A DNA stretch of 5,901 bases from JBFMAE01 sp040756085 (lineage in GTDB: Bacteria > Desulfobacterota > BSN033 > UBA1163). Made by a program: the position numbers and the translations under genes. Below, in pieces: positions 4,598-5,901 of the stretch (the stretch's first letter is position 1; every line of letters starts with the position of its first letter). Under the pieces are notes generated by a model. It made no database searches and was not told the origin of the DNA. It was given only the letters and a program-made list of their open reading frames with translations. The DNA is taken from positions 1-5,901 of the forward strand of contig JBFMAE010000186.1 in NCBI GenBank assembly GCA_040756085.1. Reading direction: 5' to 3'.

Positions 4598-5901
4598 ATG
4601 GAACCTTGGTACAAAGTGTCAACGCCGAGAAAGGAAGTTCGTGAAGGGCGATCATTCAACCCAGATGAATTTGCCATTGCTCTTGAGCAGGTAGTTGATG
4701 GGACAGCCCCTGAGGACTATAAAAACCCAGAGAAGTTTTTCTCGAGAACATTTTTCACCCGGGCACTAACAGAACATGTAGGAATTGTTCTTCGAAGACT
4801 TGCAGGAAAAACAGAAAATACCCCACCAGTACTTGCTCTTATCACGCAATTCGGTGGGGGCAAGACTCACACTTTGACAGCCCTTTATCATCTTGTTCGG
4901 AGCAGAGAAAAACTAAGTAAAAATGAAGATGTGAAAAGGTTGCTAAAAGAGGCTGACCTGCCAGGAATTCCAGGCGCTCGGGTTGCTGTTTTTGTAGGAA
5001 ATGCGTGGGATCCTAGTCCAGGGTCAGAGACTCCTTGGATAGATATTGCCCGGCAGTTAGCCAAAGAAGACGGTGTTAATGCCTTGGGTCCTGAGGCCAA
5101 GACCAAGGTACCTGGAACGAATAATTTGCGAAAACTTATTGAAGTGGGGGGAAGTAGAGTCCTCATTCTTTGTGATGAAGTGCTGAACTTCCTTAGCCGT
5201 CATCGAGATAAAGCCGAACCCTTCCGAGATTTTCTCGGAAATCTGGTTCGCACTCTTACCGGAACCGTCGGAAGCGCTGCCATGGTCAGTTTACCTCAAA
5301 GCAAACCGGAGATGAGTGACTGGGATCTGAGATGGCAGGATATTATTACTCATGAGGTAAATCGGGTCGCAAAAAATCTCATTTCAAATGACGAAGCTGA
5401 GATAAGCGAAGTAGTCAGAAGGCGACTTTTTGAAGACATCGGGAGCGAACGAATTCGAAAAAATGTGGCCAAAGCTTACGCTGATTGGTGCTTTGAACGC
5501 CGGGCCCAACTTCCCTCAGAATGGACTGCTGTGGATACAGCAACAACCGAGGCTAAAGCGCGGGAATCTCTGCAAAAAAGGTTTGAAGCATGTTACCCAT
5601 TTCATCCGTCAACTCTCTCCGTTTTTCAAAGAAAGTGGCAGGCTCTTCCCCATTATCAGCAGACAAGGGGGACACTTGCCATGTTCGCCCAGTGGATCTC
5701 TATTGCTTTTCGCGAAGGATACCAAAAGGCACGCCGTGAACCACTAATTACTCTTGGTTCGGCTCCGATTGATATTCCTGATTTCCGAGGAATTGTAATA
5801 AGCCAGCTTAATGAGCCTCGACTTCAACCTGCCATGGAGGCTGATATTTCAGGAACACAATCTCATGCGGTGGCACTTGATGCTGATACAAAGGGACCCC
5901 T
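4598..5901 (+). CDS. DUF499-family P-loop ATPase (3' partial)
   Basis: The frame from ATG 4598 is open to the window edge: 434 codons are visible and the gene continues to the right (family members are usually around 1,000 residues). The N-terminus MEPWYKVSTPRKEVREGRSF followed by NPDEFAIALEQVV is typical of DUF499 (COG1483-like) ATPases. Walker A is QFGGGKTHTL (residues 84-93, K89 and T90). VAVFVGNAWDP (129-139) is a conserved strand and loop, and Walker B is VLILCDEV (188-195, D193 and E194). Further on come YPFHPSTL (333-340) and QQTRGTLAMFA (354-364), both characteristic of the family and resembling the PglY/BrxC type of ATPase in BREX systems. No frameshift is seen. In known loci it accompanies DUF1156 methyltransferases in predicted anti-phage systems, where it may act as a DNA-sensing motor or switch; the exact reaction is not established. 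Confidence 0.92.
   Translation, partial: MEPWYKVSTPRKEVREGRSFNPDEFAIALEQVVDGTAPEDYKNPEKFFSRTFFTRALTEHVGIVLRRLAGKTENTPPVLALITQFGGGKTHTLTALYHLVRSREKLSKNEDVKRLLKEADLPGIPGARVAVFVGNAWDPSPGSETPWIDIARQLAKEDGVNALGPEAKTKVPGTNNLRKLIEVGGSRVLILCDEVLNFLSRHRDKAEPFRDFLGNLVRTLTGTVGSAAMVSLPQSKPEMSDWDLRWQDIITHEVNRVAKNLISNDEAEISEVVRRRLFEDIGSERIRKNVAKAYADWCFERRAQLPSEWTAVDTATTEAKARESLQKRFEACYPFHPSTLSVFQRKWQALPHYQQTRGTLAMFAQWISIAFREGYQKARREPLITLGSAPIDIPDFRGIVISQLNEPRLQPAMEADISGTQSHAVALDADTKGP

Noticed and set aside
5430..5747. A plus-strand 105-residue open frame inside the DUF499 region.
   Set aside because: It is out of frame with the DUF499 gene, whose conserved YPFHP and QQTRG motifs occupy the same bases.

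Overview
The window looks like part of a bacterial defence or DNA-modification island. No gene in it pins down a taxon. The moderate GC content, the GC-rich CCCTCTCCC/GGGAGAGGG palindromes and a DUF433/DUF5615 toxin-antitoxin pair are things I associate with environmental Gram-negative lineages (Nitrospirota or Desulfobacterota-like); that is a weak inference. All recognised genes lie on the + strand in one tight block.

Layout: (1) bases 1-342 are the 3' part of a gene for a small, probably helical protein with an R-x6-H motif of HEPN type; its beginning lies left of the window. (2) 349-3855 encodes an 1168-residue DUF1156-family adenine-specific DNA methyltransferase with a SAM-binding motif I and a DPPY motif IV. 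(3) 3908-4138 and 4135-4497 form a toxin-antitoxin pair (DUF433 antitoxin, DUF5615 PIN-like toxin) overlapping by an ATGA. (4) From 4598 to the right edge runs the 5' part of a large DUF499-family P-loop ATPase gene with Walker A and Walker B motifs; it is open to the window edge.

DUF1156 methyltransferases and DUF499 ATPases are known neighbours in predicted anti-phage/DNA-modification loci, so genes 2 and 4 probably work together: one marks self DNA and the other is an ATP-dependent motor or switch. The toxin-antitoxin pair sits between these two partners. The HEPN-like gene ends 6 bases before the methyltransferase and may belong to the same transcript.

The most unusual feature is inside the methyltransferase. 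A complete DUF559 (PD-(D/E)XK/Vsr-like nuclease) domain, residues about 295-400, is inserted in frame between the two cysteine knuckles of what should be one zinc ribbon. It is bordered on both sides by related CCCTCTCCC-type palindromes. A third copy of the palindrome, without a nuclease, is inserted in frame further on (1927-1973). The full-length copies are 42/47 identical, and all three are read through without a stop. This looks like a mobile palindrome/DUF559 element that entered a coding gene without breaking it, leaving a methyltransferase with a built-in nuclease domain.
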